A DNA stretch of 64,000 nt from Nicotiana tabacum (Eukaryota; Streptophyta; Magnoliopsida; Solanales; Solanaceae). The DNA lies in the NCBI RefSeq assembly GCF_000715075.1, contig NC_134084.1:104264411-104328410 (forward strand), given 5' to 3'. The position numbers and the translations under genes were made by a program. This document shows positions 46,483 to 58,192 of this stretch, one piece after another (positions within the stretch are counted from its first letter, which is position 1; each line of letters starts with the position of its first letter). The notes under the pieces are model-generated. The model worked only from the letters and a program-made list of their open reading frames with translations. It was not told the origin of the DNA and did not search any database.

Positions 46483-47048
46483 TGTGAGCACGTGATTTTT
46501 GCTTCACGAAAACTACTCCCAAAGAAATTGAAAAATAAAACAAATTGTCTTTGGGTACAATTTTGAGAACTTTGCGTGACATTTTGGATAATTATTTTTG
46601 TCTGTGAATGTTTGGTTTGTTTTAAGTAATTAAAAATACAAAAATATATGTTGCATGCACATTTAAGATTTAATTGTGCACTTAGAAATTAATTGAATCA
46701 TATTTTGTTTTTAAGAGAAAAATCACAAAATAATGTATTTTTTGCATTTTTAGTATTTCATGTTCAAGTTATGTGATTTTATTTGATTGTGTGTGTTAAT
46801 TGTTATTTAAAAGTTAGTAGTACTTTTGTAAATTAATCTAGACCTATAAGTTAATCTAGGATTTTTGGAATTTTTAGTTTTATTAGTTAAGAAAAGAAAG
46901 ACAAAATAAAGGAGTGTTAAGTCATATTTGGGCCAAATCAATTTAAAGTCCAAATAATTTTTCTTCCCCTTTTGAAATTGAAACCCGGGTACCCAGCCCA
47001 TACCCCATCCTCGACCCGGTCTGCCCCACAGCCCAAACAACCACCCCC
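46483..47048 (+). repeat. 5' part of an Ogre LTR (element D), interrupted by element C
   Basis: TGTGAGCACGTGATTTTTGC starts at 46483 inside copia sequence; the following text (CACGAAAACTACTCCCAAA) is close to C's LTR start. It stops at 47048, where the minus-strand LTR end of C begins. The rest of D should lie right of element C, outside the window. It may be a full element or a solo LTR. Confidence 0.7.
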
Positions 47049-50000
47049 TGTCGCACCTCCTTTTTGCCGCGCCCGCGGGGCGCGTGGGGAGTTTTCTCCA
47101 ATTGAAGGACAGTCGAAACGGGATTTATTTAATTATTTTCAGAGTCGCCACCTGGGAATTTTAAGGCGTCCCAAGTCACCAATTTCAATCCCTGAATCGA
47201 GGAGAATATGACTCTGTTTATTATTCTGCGAACCAGAAATCCTGAGTAAGGAATTCTGTTAATCCGGAAGAAGGTGTTAGGCATTTTCGAATTCCGTGGT
47301 TCTAGCACGGTCGCTTAACTGTTTTTATTATTGGCTTAATTATCTTGATTTTAAATATGTTGATGTTATCTGATTTTACTACCGCTTATACATTATTGTG
47401 ATTGAGAATCCTTCTTTGAATCGAATTACGCGTACGTATATTCGTGTTATAAATTTTAAAAATGCGGAATTGTATCACGCGTACGTGTACACGATAGTTT
47501 TTTTGGTAATATATTTATTAAACAATCATTTTTTCGGAATTGTGTCGAATCAAGAATATTTGTTTTTCTTGAATAGTGAACCGTACATCTCGGGTTTTTA
47601 TGAAATTGATTTAACGCCTTTGGAAAAATCCTTTTATTAAATATTCGTTCGAAATTGCGCGTACGCATAATCCGAATTTTTACTTTTTTTTTTAAATATA
47701 ATCAGGGTACGCGAATGTATCCCTAATTGCGCAAAATATTTATAATGACATTAGGGATTTTTCCACAAATTGTTTATTATATTATGAGAAATCTTCATTT
47801 AAAGTACTCTTAATTCTAAAAAAAAATCACAATTTATTGATTGTCGCCCATTGATTATAATTTCGCGTATGAATTACATTCCTCCAAACTATTCAAATTT
47901 AAAGAAAAGAATAAACATATGATTAACACTATTTTTAGTAAATACAACATATGTATACTAAAATGTGAATAACGTATGAAACTAAAAAAAATTCAATTCT
48001 TGAAAGGAAATGATATTTTCGAAGAGTTCTCAATATTCTTTTTGCAACGAATGCTACTATTTACATTCTTAAACTTGTTATACATTATAAATCTAATCTC
48101 TTTCTACATTGCTTGTTCTTAATTTGATAGGCCTAATTATTTTTTATTAAATTGTTTATGATAGCAGATAAACATCAAATTGCTAAGAAAGGGAATTATT
48201 ATGCAAATCGATTACTAATATTGTCTTACATGCAACATCGTTAAACATTCATAATATTCTTAGCATCATATGAGATACATCAATTTATCATCTCTTAATG
48301 ATTATATGCATACCTGTTATTACGCCATATATGAATGTATAACTCACACCATTCAATCCCTAACTAAATCAGGTATTAGAATAAACTAGCAATATGGTTT
48401 TTGACATTTTATACTACTCTTCATTCAACTAACAACATATGACCTTAATCCACAACCAAACAATCGAAATGCACTAACCATGCAATTTCTGGATGTTTCA
48501 GAATAATCTATATCTGACTAACAATGTCATAGGAATTAACTAATAACCAACTTCATGTCATACTCCTTATCTTACCAATTCAATCATTGATTATACCTTA
48601 ATGAAATTCTGGAATAGATAAAATTATTACAATACTTGTATGAATTTTAAAGGAAAATGATCAACTGATAATTAACATGTCCAGCATACCTCTATATGAA
48701 ATAACATGAAACAAAACTGAAATTTATAATAACAAACTTAGATAAATGGAAAAATAGAACTGGAACTCAAACTTCATTGATTTATCATGCCAAATCTTTT
48801 TCCAACATAGAATTTAAAAGGATATGTACCTGGAAATGGAGGTAGAAGAAGTAAGTTTCAGCAGTTGCAGCAGTAACTAAATTGGCAAAATACCAGTATT
48901 CCCACAGATTAAAACAATAATAAGACCCAAAGAACCCAGATGCACAGTGACAGCACTCTTTAGGAAATTTCAGAATTTTTAACTGAACAATGATATTGAA
49001 CAAATCCGAACAGATTTACTGAAAAGAAATAATATCAGATTTCAATTTTCTTTCAGTTTCCTAAAATCTGCCTTAAGCTCTATCTCTCTGTCTGAATCCC
49101 TTTCTCTGAAAACTGATTTTTTTCTTCTCTTCTTAAGGTCTGTTTTTTAAAACTCTCTCTAAGCTCTCTTTTCTATGAAAAACTCCTCTTTTTCCTCCTA
49201 AAACTCCTTTTTAAGTCTGCCCCTTTTAAGCTGTCCAGCTCCTGTATTTATACAGGGCTGGTTGCACTTTTGTCATGGTGGCTGGACCCTTTATCCCTTT
49301 AAAAATTAGAAAGTTTCCATTAAAAACTACTTTTTAATACTTTATGTGATCCTAACATGATTTTCAGCAGCCTCATTTTCCCTTGTTTCCCATTAGTATC
49401 TTAAACTATAGCCACTAACATTACATTATAATACACTAGCATTAACACCCTGTTTTTATTATTTCATTCCCAGAAATGCCCTTGACCTACTGTAATTAAT
49501 GAAAAATCAGAACCTACTGCAAGACAGATTCTAAAATCTGTATAAACTTAACTATCTTTCTGATTTACAGCTAAAACCAATCCTATTAACCTCCTAACAC
49601 AATTGTATTTGACCAACTTTTGTAAACTTGAATTCAAACTGGACATTACAGCAATATTATACTGAATTCAGAACTAACATCATAACAACATATTACTGAA
49701 ATTATCATAACAATTCAGACTGGATTTAACATTGAACCAAAATCAAACACATACAGGATCATTGTCAATACTGACAATGCCCTGAAACTTTAATGTTCAA
49801 ACAGTAACATATATACAACACTTATTTTGACAGATTCATATAAACCAGGATGATTTAACTGATGAGTATTAGTTAAAAATGATTATCTACAATATCTGTC
49901 AACAAACAGTACATAATGATAGAAAACAGGTTGTTTCAATCAGTATTATTATGAATGAGAATTCATAATATAACTAATCGACGAACTAAATCGAGTCGAT

Positions 50001-51663
50001 TGCTTACATTATAAATAGTCACAACCAACAGAAATAATTTCATATTTGACCATATATACGGGCATGAGACAAAGATGACAGAATTAATCAAATAAATATG
50101 AAAAATTAAAAAGCTATTGACACAGACAACAATACACGTAGAATACACAAAATAATAGAAAAAATACCTTTGAATCTTCAAACTTCATACGGACTCGAAC
50201 TCAAATTTGGATTCGGACTTTGTTTGAAATCAAACAGACTTTATTCGAAGTATTCTCAGTTGAGAATACCTCTATTAAAGTCTCTTAGACCTCAACCCTT
50301 TACTCGAATTGGAAAAATTCCAAGATTGGAAATTTTTAGGGTTTCAGGTTCTTAAATCTTAAATCCGAATATTTCCGGGCAGATTCGAAGGGAACCAAAC
50401 ATGATACAAGGGTGAGGGTAGCCTAGGGGTCATTTGGTGTTAGTTTGAAACGGATCTGAGTTTGTTCTTGTTTGGTCCGAATCTTCAAAAGAAGATTCGA
50501 GAAGTTCAGAGCTGATTCGAACCAAACTAACTTCAGATCCATAACAAGGGTTGTTAGGGGAAGCCATGGTATTAATTTGGGGCTGATTGGTTTAGATCAG
50601 GTTTTCAGGCCAACCTTCGATTTAAGATTCGAAGGGTTGGGGCCTGATTCGAAGGAATCTAAGGTCATATTCGTGTAGGGGACGTTCAGAGGGTTCTGGG
50701 GTGTCAAGATGGTGACCGGCGGCGTTGATGCCGCCGGGTTTCAGGCGGTGGAATCCTAGGGCGGCTAGGGTTAGGAGTGGGGGCTTGGGGGACGATGATG
50801 AACAGTGTAGGAGGGGGGTGTTCAGTTAGGGGCCGGGGTAAGGCTTGGGATTTATATAGGGGTGGGGTGGATTGGTATCGTCCGTCCGATCAAGTAAGAT
50901 GGAGGGCCAAGATTAATTCATTAAACCAAACGACATCGTTTTGGTTTAAGTTGGGGAAAGGGGTCAACCCGGGGTGAAATGGATCGGGTCTGGGTGAGTT
51001 TTTGAGGCCGTAGGATCAAGCTGGATGAACGGTTCAGATTTGATTGCCCTAAACGTCGTCGTTTCTTTTGTGCAGGGGCTGAACTGGACCGTTTGATTGA
51101 AATGAATCAACGGCCCAGATTAGAAATCCAGAAGCGACGTCGTTTAGTCTGGTCTGAATTGGACTGGACAGGGGATGTTTGGATTGGGCTGTGGGGAGGG
51201 AATTAATGTTTTGGGCCTAGATTTTAATCCAGGTCCGATTTTGTACAACTTGTATATATATTTTTTTTTTATTTTTCTAATTTCATTATTAATTAACAAA
51301 AATCTTAATTAAAATTATAAAAACAAAATTACCCTTACCAAGATATTAATTACCTTTTTAACAACTATTAACACATAGACAACATTAATCACATAGTGGA
51401 ACATTAAAAATAGAACAAATGCATATTTTTGTGATTTTATTTAAATTAACTTAATTAAATGCATACTTAAATCCTAGATATTCATGAAACATGTATTTTT
51501 ATTTTAATTTTGTTTAATTATAACAAAGCAAACATTTTACGGACAAAACACAAACAATTAATAAATGCAACACAAATTCTGAAATTGCACATTAAAAGAA
51601 ATTAGTTTTATTTTTTGATTTATTTGGGAGTAGTTTTCGTGAGGCAAAAATCACGTGCTCACA
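47049..51663 (-). repeat. 3' LTR of element C (4.6 kb)
   Basis: Begins (minus) TGTGAGCACGTGATTTTTGC at 51663 and ends GGAGGTGCGACA at 47049. Three ACGTCGTTT-type boxes lie at about 51139, 51055 and 50937, a TATATAAA at about 50862 and a second TATAAAT near 49245. Both U5 hairpins (47261-47292 and 47150-47178) and the PBS-like TGGCGACTCTGA (47139-47150) are present. The interior (47300-49200) is A/T-rich without genes. Confidence 0.85.
50925..51146 (-). promoter_or_regulatory. Cluster of ACGTCGTTT palindromic boxes, LTR of C
   Basis: Three copies at roughly 100-bp spacing of AAACGACGTCGTTT or close variants, upstream (in LTR orientation) of a TATATAAA. One copy occurs in each LTR of A (11889) and B (30679). 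ACGT-core palindromes are typical bZIP sites; the role here is inferred. Confidence 0.45.
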
Positions 51664-54538
51664 GCTGCCCCTCTTTGTGCGGAAACTCGAAGAGTTTTCG
51701 TGCAAAGATAAAGTGAGCGGATACGAGCGATTTTTGCCCATTCGAATACTCCGTGGAAGCATTTTTTGAAAGATTTGACCGAACCTCTGCTTCGAAGGTT
51801 TCCTACATATCCTTGGCTATAAAGGAATCAGGTCAATGTAGTTCGGAAAATTTTTGGTAGCTGGGACTACCATGGGACTGTGATGTTACTGCTGCTTCGT
51901 GCTGTTTTTACTGCTTGCTGACCTCCTTATTACACCTTACTTTAAAGGAAATACAAAATTAAACTAGACTATGGTACATGAATTATAAAATCTTATCTAG
52001 ATCATGCCCTTGCGTTTCTTGTTGTCTTGATATCTTGGTGACTCTTGGGCATTTGTCTTATTCCATATTCCTTTTGGAACTCTTGTTGTTTCTTGCTGGG
52101 GGTTCTGTTGGACTCCTCTGCTTTATTGATTCTAAGTGTGCTCCTTTCTCATATGATTGGGCTTTTGGTTTCAACACTTCAATTGCATTCCCTCGTTCTT
52201 CAGGTGGGTGCCTTGACTGCTTCTTTTCTTTCTTCATCCTCATTCTCCAGGTGGACGCCTGACTTTTTCAATTCTTATCCTCATTCTCCAGGTGGACGCC
52301 TGACTTCTTCAATTCTTTATCCTCATTCTCCAGGTGGACGCCTGACTTCTTCAATTTCTCATCCTCATTCTCCAGGTGGACGCCTGACTTCTTCAATTTT
52401 CTCATCCTCATTCTCCAGGTGGACGCCTGACTTCTTTATCTCATCCTCATTCTCCAGGTGGACGCCTGATTTCTTTAATTCTTCATCCTCATTCTCCAGG
52501 TGGACGCCTGACTTCTTTTATTCTTCATCCTTATTCTCCAGGTGGACGCCTGACTTCTTCTTTTTCTCATCCTCATTCTCCAGGTGGACGCCTGACTTCT
52601 TCAATTCTCATCCTCATTCTCCAGGTGGACGCCTGACTTCTTCAATTCTTTATCCTAATTCTCCAGGTGGACGCCTGACTTCTTTAATTCTCATCCTCAT
52701 TCTCCAGGTGGACGCCTGACTTCTTCTTTTTCTCATCCTCATTCTCCAGGTGGACGCCTGACTTCTTCTTTTCCTCATCCTCATTCTCCAGGTGGACGCC
52801 TGACTTCTTCAATTCTTCATCCTCATTCTCCAGGTGGACGCCTGACATCTTTTTTTCTTTGTCCTCATTCTCCAGGTGGACGCCTGACTTCTTCAATTCT
52901 CATCCTCATTCTCCAGGTGGACGCCTGACTTCTTCAATTCTTCATCCTCATTCTCCAGGTGGACGCCTGACTTCTTTAATTCTCGTCCTCATTCTCCAGG
53001 TGGACGTCTGACTTCTTCAATTCTTCATCCTCATTCTCCAGGTGGACGCCTGACTTCTTCAATTTTTATCCTCATTCTCCAGGTGGACGCCTGACTTCTT
53101 CAATTCTCATCCTCATTCTCCAGGTGGACGCCTGACTTCTTCTTTTCTCATCCTTATTCTCCAGGTGGACGCCTGACTTCTTCAATTCTATCGGGTATTC
53201 CCTGATGCAAATATTATACTTGCCCCTGTTTTAAATCAAAGAAAACTTTGTTAGTTTAAAGCAGGGTGGCTGGCTGTGGTATTCTTGCCGATGGTGATGT
53301 TTCTCTTCGTCTCTCTTTATTGCCTTGGAATGATTGAAAAGACTGTTTTGTCTTTGTAATTGATCCTTGACTATAGGATTCCCCTCTGTGTGTTTTCCTT
53401 CAAAATCTTTTAACTGTAATCATATGCCTCTTCTGACTTTGCTGATCCACTTTTGATTTCATCTTTCTTACACCCATATTTTATCTCCCACCTTTCGTGG
53501 CCGTATTTTGTAACCTTGAATCTTGGTAGTATACCTTGACATTCCTTCTTATTTGTTTGGAATAAAACTCATTTCAAAGCTTTTAGAAAAGTAAGATTAT
53601 TAGTGACGAAACACGTTGATTTCGACAATTATAGAATAAAAAGAAAAATCCAATTTTGGATGACTGTTGGAGCAAGAATGAAAACTTATCTGATTGGAGT
53701 TACTGGCACCAATGATCAGGGTATGCATTTCGGATTAATCAACCCAGTCTTTTAATCAATCTCCTTTCAATTGTCTCATTTTTGTTTTTGCCAAAATTTC
53801 CATAACCCAACTTCATTTCTCATTTCACAGACCTGTTGGACTTGCAATGTCTTAAAAAGTTTTCACTGATAAACTTTCCTTATTTGTTTATTTCTCACTT
53901 CCTTTTCGCCTTATGGTGCCTACAAAGTTTTTCACCAATAAGACTCTCTCATTTTTACTTTTCTCTTAACTTCCGTCGCCTTATGGTGCCCGTTTGGGTT
54001 TTCACCTATAAGACTCTCTCGTTTTTACTTTCTTTTCTTGTTTGTACCAGAATGTTATGAACCATCTTCATTTGCTTGACTTAGCATTTTCTAAGATTGG
54101 TCGAAAGGTCTTTATGGTATGTGTTTAGAAATGGAAAAGCTAAACAATTTTGGTATGTGTTTAAAATTACGACTCTTGGAATCTTTTCTTGTTTCCTCTT
54201 GCCCCAGTTCCTTGATTGGGGTCGCTTGATGTTTCTTTTTGTGCACATTTTATGTATATTGTGCACCTTATGACCGAGCCGTGAAGCGCCTACGTATCCT
54301 TCTTTGAGGAATCAGGTCAAACGTAGTTCACCGAATAATAGTGATTTTTTTTTATAAAAATTTTTTTTTTTTTTTTTAATTATTTCATACTTGATTTTTT
54401 TATTGATTCCAAGAGAGGGTAGGAAAGAAACAAGTATGGCTCAAAGGGGAAGCAAATGGTATAGTGTTTGGATAGCAGAATAAATTGCCTTTGTCATTCC
54501 AATCTTCGAAATAATGCTAAATACAAACACTCAAAAAT
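51664..54538 (-). other. Non-coding 3' region of element C
   Basis: Holds the PPT with its hairpin (51664-51720), a dispersed-motif copy (51778-51845), a 24-unit array, 67-bp-type repeats in reverse (53920-54030) and a second motif copy (54272-54330) just after pol. No gene is supported. The homopurine tract of A and B is replaced by a poly-A/T run at 54346-54380. Confidence 0.78.
52203..53185 (-). repeat. 24-unit, about 41-bp tandem array of element C
   Basis: Read on the minus strand, each unit has core CAGGCGTCCACCTGGAGAAT then GAGGATGAGAATT. Period 39-44 bp, varying by the length of the T/C-rich (plus-strand) linker. The core is nearly invariant, with one CGTCTG variant near 53006; the linker drifts. 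Frames across it on both strands are by-products of the periodicity. Confidence 0.93.
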
Positions 54539-57500
54539 TCATGCATAATATCTCTTTACCGCGTCAGAATTGATCGCCATATCTATGCATTTGCCTTCAA
54601 TGTCTGTTAAACATAGTGCACCATTCGATAATACTCTGGTCACAATGAATGGTCCTTGCCAATTCGGGGCAAATTTGCCCTTTGCCTCGACCTGATGCGG
54701 AAGAATACGTTTCAGCACATGCTGACCTACTTCAAACTTCCGAGGACGCACCTTTTTGTTGTATGCTCTTTATATTCTTCTTTGATATAATTGACCATGG
54801 CATACCGCGGTTAATCATTTTTCATCAATCAAGTTTAATTGTTCCAGACGGGTTTTGACCCATTCATCATCAACAATCTTTGCTTCGGCGATGATCCGAA
54901 GGGAAGGAATCTCAATTTATGCAGGAATTACTACTTCGGTGCCATATACCAACAAATAAGGAGTGGCTCCTACTGAAGTGCGAACAGTAGTGCGGTATCC
55001 CAATAATGCAAATGGTAATTTTTCATGCCATTGTTTTGAACCTTCTACCATTTTCCGAAGTATCTTCTTTATGTTTTTGTTGGCTGCTTCTACTGCTCCA
55101 TTCGCCTTGGGCCGATATGGGGTAGAGTTGCGATGTGTAATCTTAAACTGTTGACATACTTCCTTCATTAGGTTGCTGTTAAGATTAGCACCGTTATCTG
55201 TGATGATCACCTTCGGGATTCCGAATCGACATATGATATTTAAGTGGACAAAATCGACCACAGCTTTCTTGGTCACTGATTTGAATGTCTTGGCCTCAAC
55301 CCATTTGGTAAAATAATCAATAGCTACCAGAATGAACCTGTGCCCATTGGATGCTGCCGGCTCAATTGGTCCAATTACATCCATGCCCCAGGCAACGAAG
55401 GGCCATGGTGCCGACATTGTGTGTAACTCGGATGGTGGAGAATGAATCAAATCTCCGTGTATTTGGCATTGATGACACTTGCGTACAAAACTGATACAAT
55501 CTCACTCCATGGTAAGCCAATAGTAACCAGCTCGGAGGATTTTCTTTGCCAACACATATCCACTCATGTGGGGTCCGCAAACCCCTGAATGTACTTCAGA
55601 CATGACAACTGTAGCTTGTCTGGCATCTATGCATCTTAATAATCCAAGATCTGGTGTTCTTTTATACAAAACTCCTCCGCTCAAGAAGAATCCATTTGCT
55701 AATCGCCTAGTGGTCCTCTTTTGATCTCCTGTGGCTTGTGCGGGATATATCCCCATTCTGATATACTCCTTAATGTCGTGGAACCATGGTTCACCATCAA
55801 ATTCTTCTTCAACCATATTCCAATAAGCGTGCTGATCGTGGACTTGAATATGTATTGGATCTACATAAGCTTTGTCCGGATGGTGCAACATTGATGCTAA
55901 GGTAGCTAATGCATCAGCAACCTCATTATGGATTCTTGGAATATGTTGGAATTCCACTGATTGAAACCGCTGACAAAGATCATGTAGATATTGCCGGTAT
56001 GGGATGAGCTTCAAGTCTCGGGTTTCCCATTCTCCTTGAATTTGATGTACCAAAAGATCTGAATCCCCAATGACTAAGATTTCTCGGATACCCATGTCTG
56101 CAGCTAGCCTTAACCCCAAAATGCAAGCTTCATATTCAGCCATATTATTGGTGCAATAAAATCGCAAATGGGCCGTAACAGGATAGTGATGCCCTGTTTC
56201 AGAAATGATTACAGCTCCTACCCCAACTCCTTTCATGTTAGCGGCTCCATCAAAGAAAAGTTTCCAGCCATACTTTTCAATTCGCTCCACCTCGTCGATA
56301 TGCATTGTTTCTTCATCAGGAAAATAAGTCTTCAACGGCTCATATTCCTCATCGACCGGGTTTTCGGCTAAATGATCGGCCAGTGCTTGAGCCTTCATTG
56401 CAGTTCGAGTCACATAGATGATGTCGAATTCTGTGAGCAATATCTGCCACTTTGCAAGTCTTCCCGTTGGCATGGGCTTTTGAAAAATGTATTTCAATGG
56501 ATCCAACCGAGAAATGAGGTAAGTAGTATAGGATGACAAATAGTGTTTCAATTTTTGTGCTACCCATGTTAGGGCGCAACATGTCTTTTCTAGATGAGTA
56601 TACTTAACCTCATAAGCTGTGAACTTCTTGCTAAGGTAGTAGATGGCTTGTTCTTTTCTGCCAGTGAGGTCATGTTGCCCCAATACACAACCAAATGAAT
56701 TTTCCAAAACCGTTAAGTAAAGAATCAAAGGTCTTCCTGGCTCTGGCGGGACCAACACGGGTGGGTTTGACAAGTACCTTTTTATTTCATCGAACGCTTC
56801 TTGACACTCATCGGTCCATTTGACTGCAGCATCCTTTTTTAACAATTTGAAAATTGGCTCACAGGTTGTTGTGAGCTGAGCAATAAACCTGCTGATATAA
56901 TTTAACCTTCCCAACAAACTCATTACTTCAGTTTTGTTTCTTGGGGGTGGCAGTTCTTGGATGGCTTTGATCTTTGACGGACCTAGCTCAATGCCTCGTC
57001 GACTGACTATGAATCCCAGCAACTTTCCGGATGGAACTCCAAATGCGCACTTGGGAGGGTTAAGCTTGAGGTTGTACCTGCGAAGTCTTAAGAAGAACTT
57101 CCTCAAATCCCCAACGTGGTCGGCCTGATGCTTTGATTTTATGATCACATCGTCCACGTATACCTCAATCTCCTTGTGTATCATATCATGAAACACTGTG
57201 ATCATTGCTCTCATATAGGTTGCTTCGGCGTTCTTTAAACCGAATGGCATTACCCGGTAGCAATAAGTTCCCCATGGTGTGATGAATGCCGTCTTTTCTG
57301 CATCTTCTTCATCCATTAGAATTTGATGATATCCGGCATAACAATCCACGAAAGACCCTATATCATGCTTGGCACAATTGTCGATCAAAATATGGATATT
57401 GGGTAATGGGAAATTATCCTTTGGACTTGCTTTGTTAAGATTGCGATAGTCGACGCATACTCTAATTTTGCCGTCTTTCTTTGGTACAGGAACGATATTA

Positions 57501-58016
57501 GCCAACCAAACAGGATATCGAGTGACTCGAATGACCTTTGCTTCCAATTGTTTGGTGATTTCTTCCTTAATTCTCATACTCATCTCAGGCTTGAATTTTC
57601 TCAGCCTCTGCTTGACAGGAGGCACCGTTGGATCGGTGGGTAATTTGTGGACCACTAAATCAGTGCTCAAGCCCGGCATGTCGTCATACGACCATGCAAA
57701 AACATCTTTGAATTCTATGAGTGCTTTAATTAAATCCTCTCGGATTTTTGGCTCGAGATGGACACTTATTTTAGTTTCCCGGACATTACTCGTGTCCCCT
57801 ATATTGACGTCCTCGGTATCATTCAAGTTAGGTTTGATTTTTTCCTCAAAGTGAATTAACTCTTTACTAATCTCTTCAAAAACCTCATCTTCATCATATT
57901 CTGATTCATAATCACAATATATTTAGTGAATTATTACTTCGGAACCAAATTGATTTTTAAGACTGGGCTGAGGATTCCTCGTGCATGCCATATCACTAGA
58001 GCCAGCGTAAAAGGAA
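54539..58016 (-). pseudogene. pol: pol of element C: RT, RNase H, archaeal RNase H, integrase
   Basis: Nearly complete. RT at about 57570-56930 (VYVDDVIIKSKHQ near 57155), RNase H about 56830-56470, archaeal-type RNase H about 56270-55880 (FFDGAANMKG, TNNMAEYEACILG, GDSDLLVHQIQG) and integrase about 55640-54540, with CHQC finger, WGMDVIGP, TDNGANL and NGAVEAANKN (all three catalytic acids kept), then a basic C-terminus. The frame is open for 774 codons from 57826. Stops: TAA near 57920 (Glu in relatives), TGA 55502-55500, TAA 54919-54917, TGA near 54817 and TAA near 54772; no frameshift seen. In the spliced RNA it would continue gag-pro. Confidence 0.9.
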
Positions 58017-58192
58017 CTGTATAGAAAAAGAAAAGAAAACTATCAGGAATGATAATAAAAGGGGAACTGCTTTTTATTGGATGATGAAAGATGACAAGGT
58101 TTTGCACACTTCAAACCAACCGTAAGATAAACTTTGGGATTACAACCTTGAAATAACCCAAACAAACTGAAAGAAAAATCAAAATAAACTAC
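58017..58192 (-). other. Putative Ogre intron between pro and RT (element C)
   Basis: 176 bp on the minus strand, donor G|GTAGTTT at 58192, acceptor TTTCTATACAG ending at 58017, with a T-rich run before it. Joins TCT-TG to T-TCC-TTT, the same phase as in A and B. Confidence 0.8.

Noticed and set aside
52045..52719. 224-codon + strand frame with repeated PGGRLTSS
   Set aside because: It is the 41-bp tandem array of element C read on the antisense strand; no start context, no homology, and the period varies.
52203..53185. CRISPR-like repeat array
   Set aside because: Units are directly adjacent with drifting low-complexity linkers, not unique spacers; plant retroelement context and no cas genes.
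55894..57128. Plus-strand frames opposite element C pol
   Set aside because: Antisense shadows of a well-supported pol frame.
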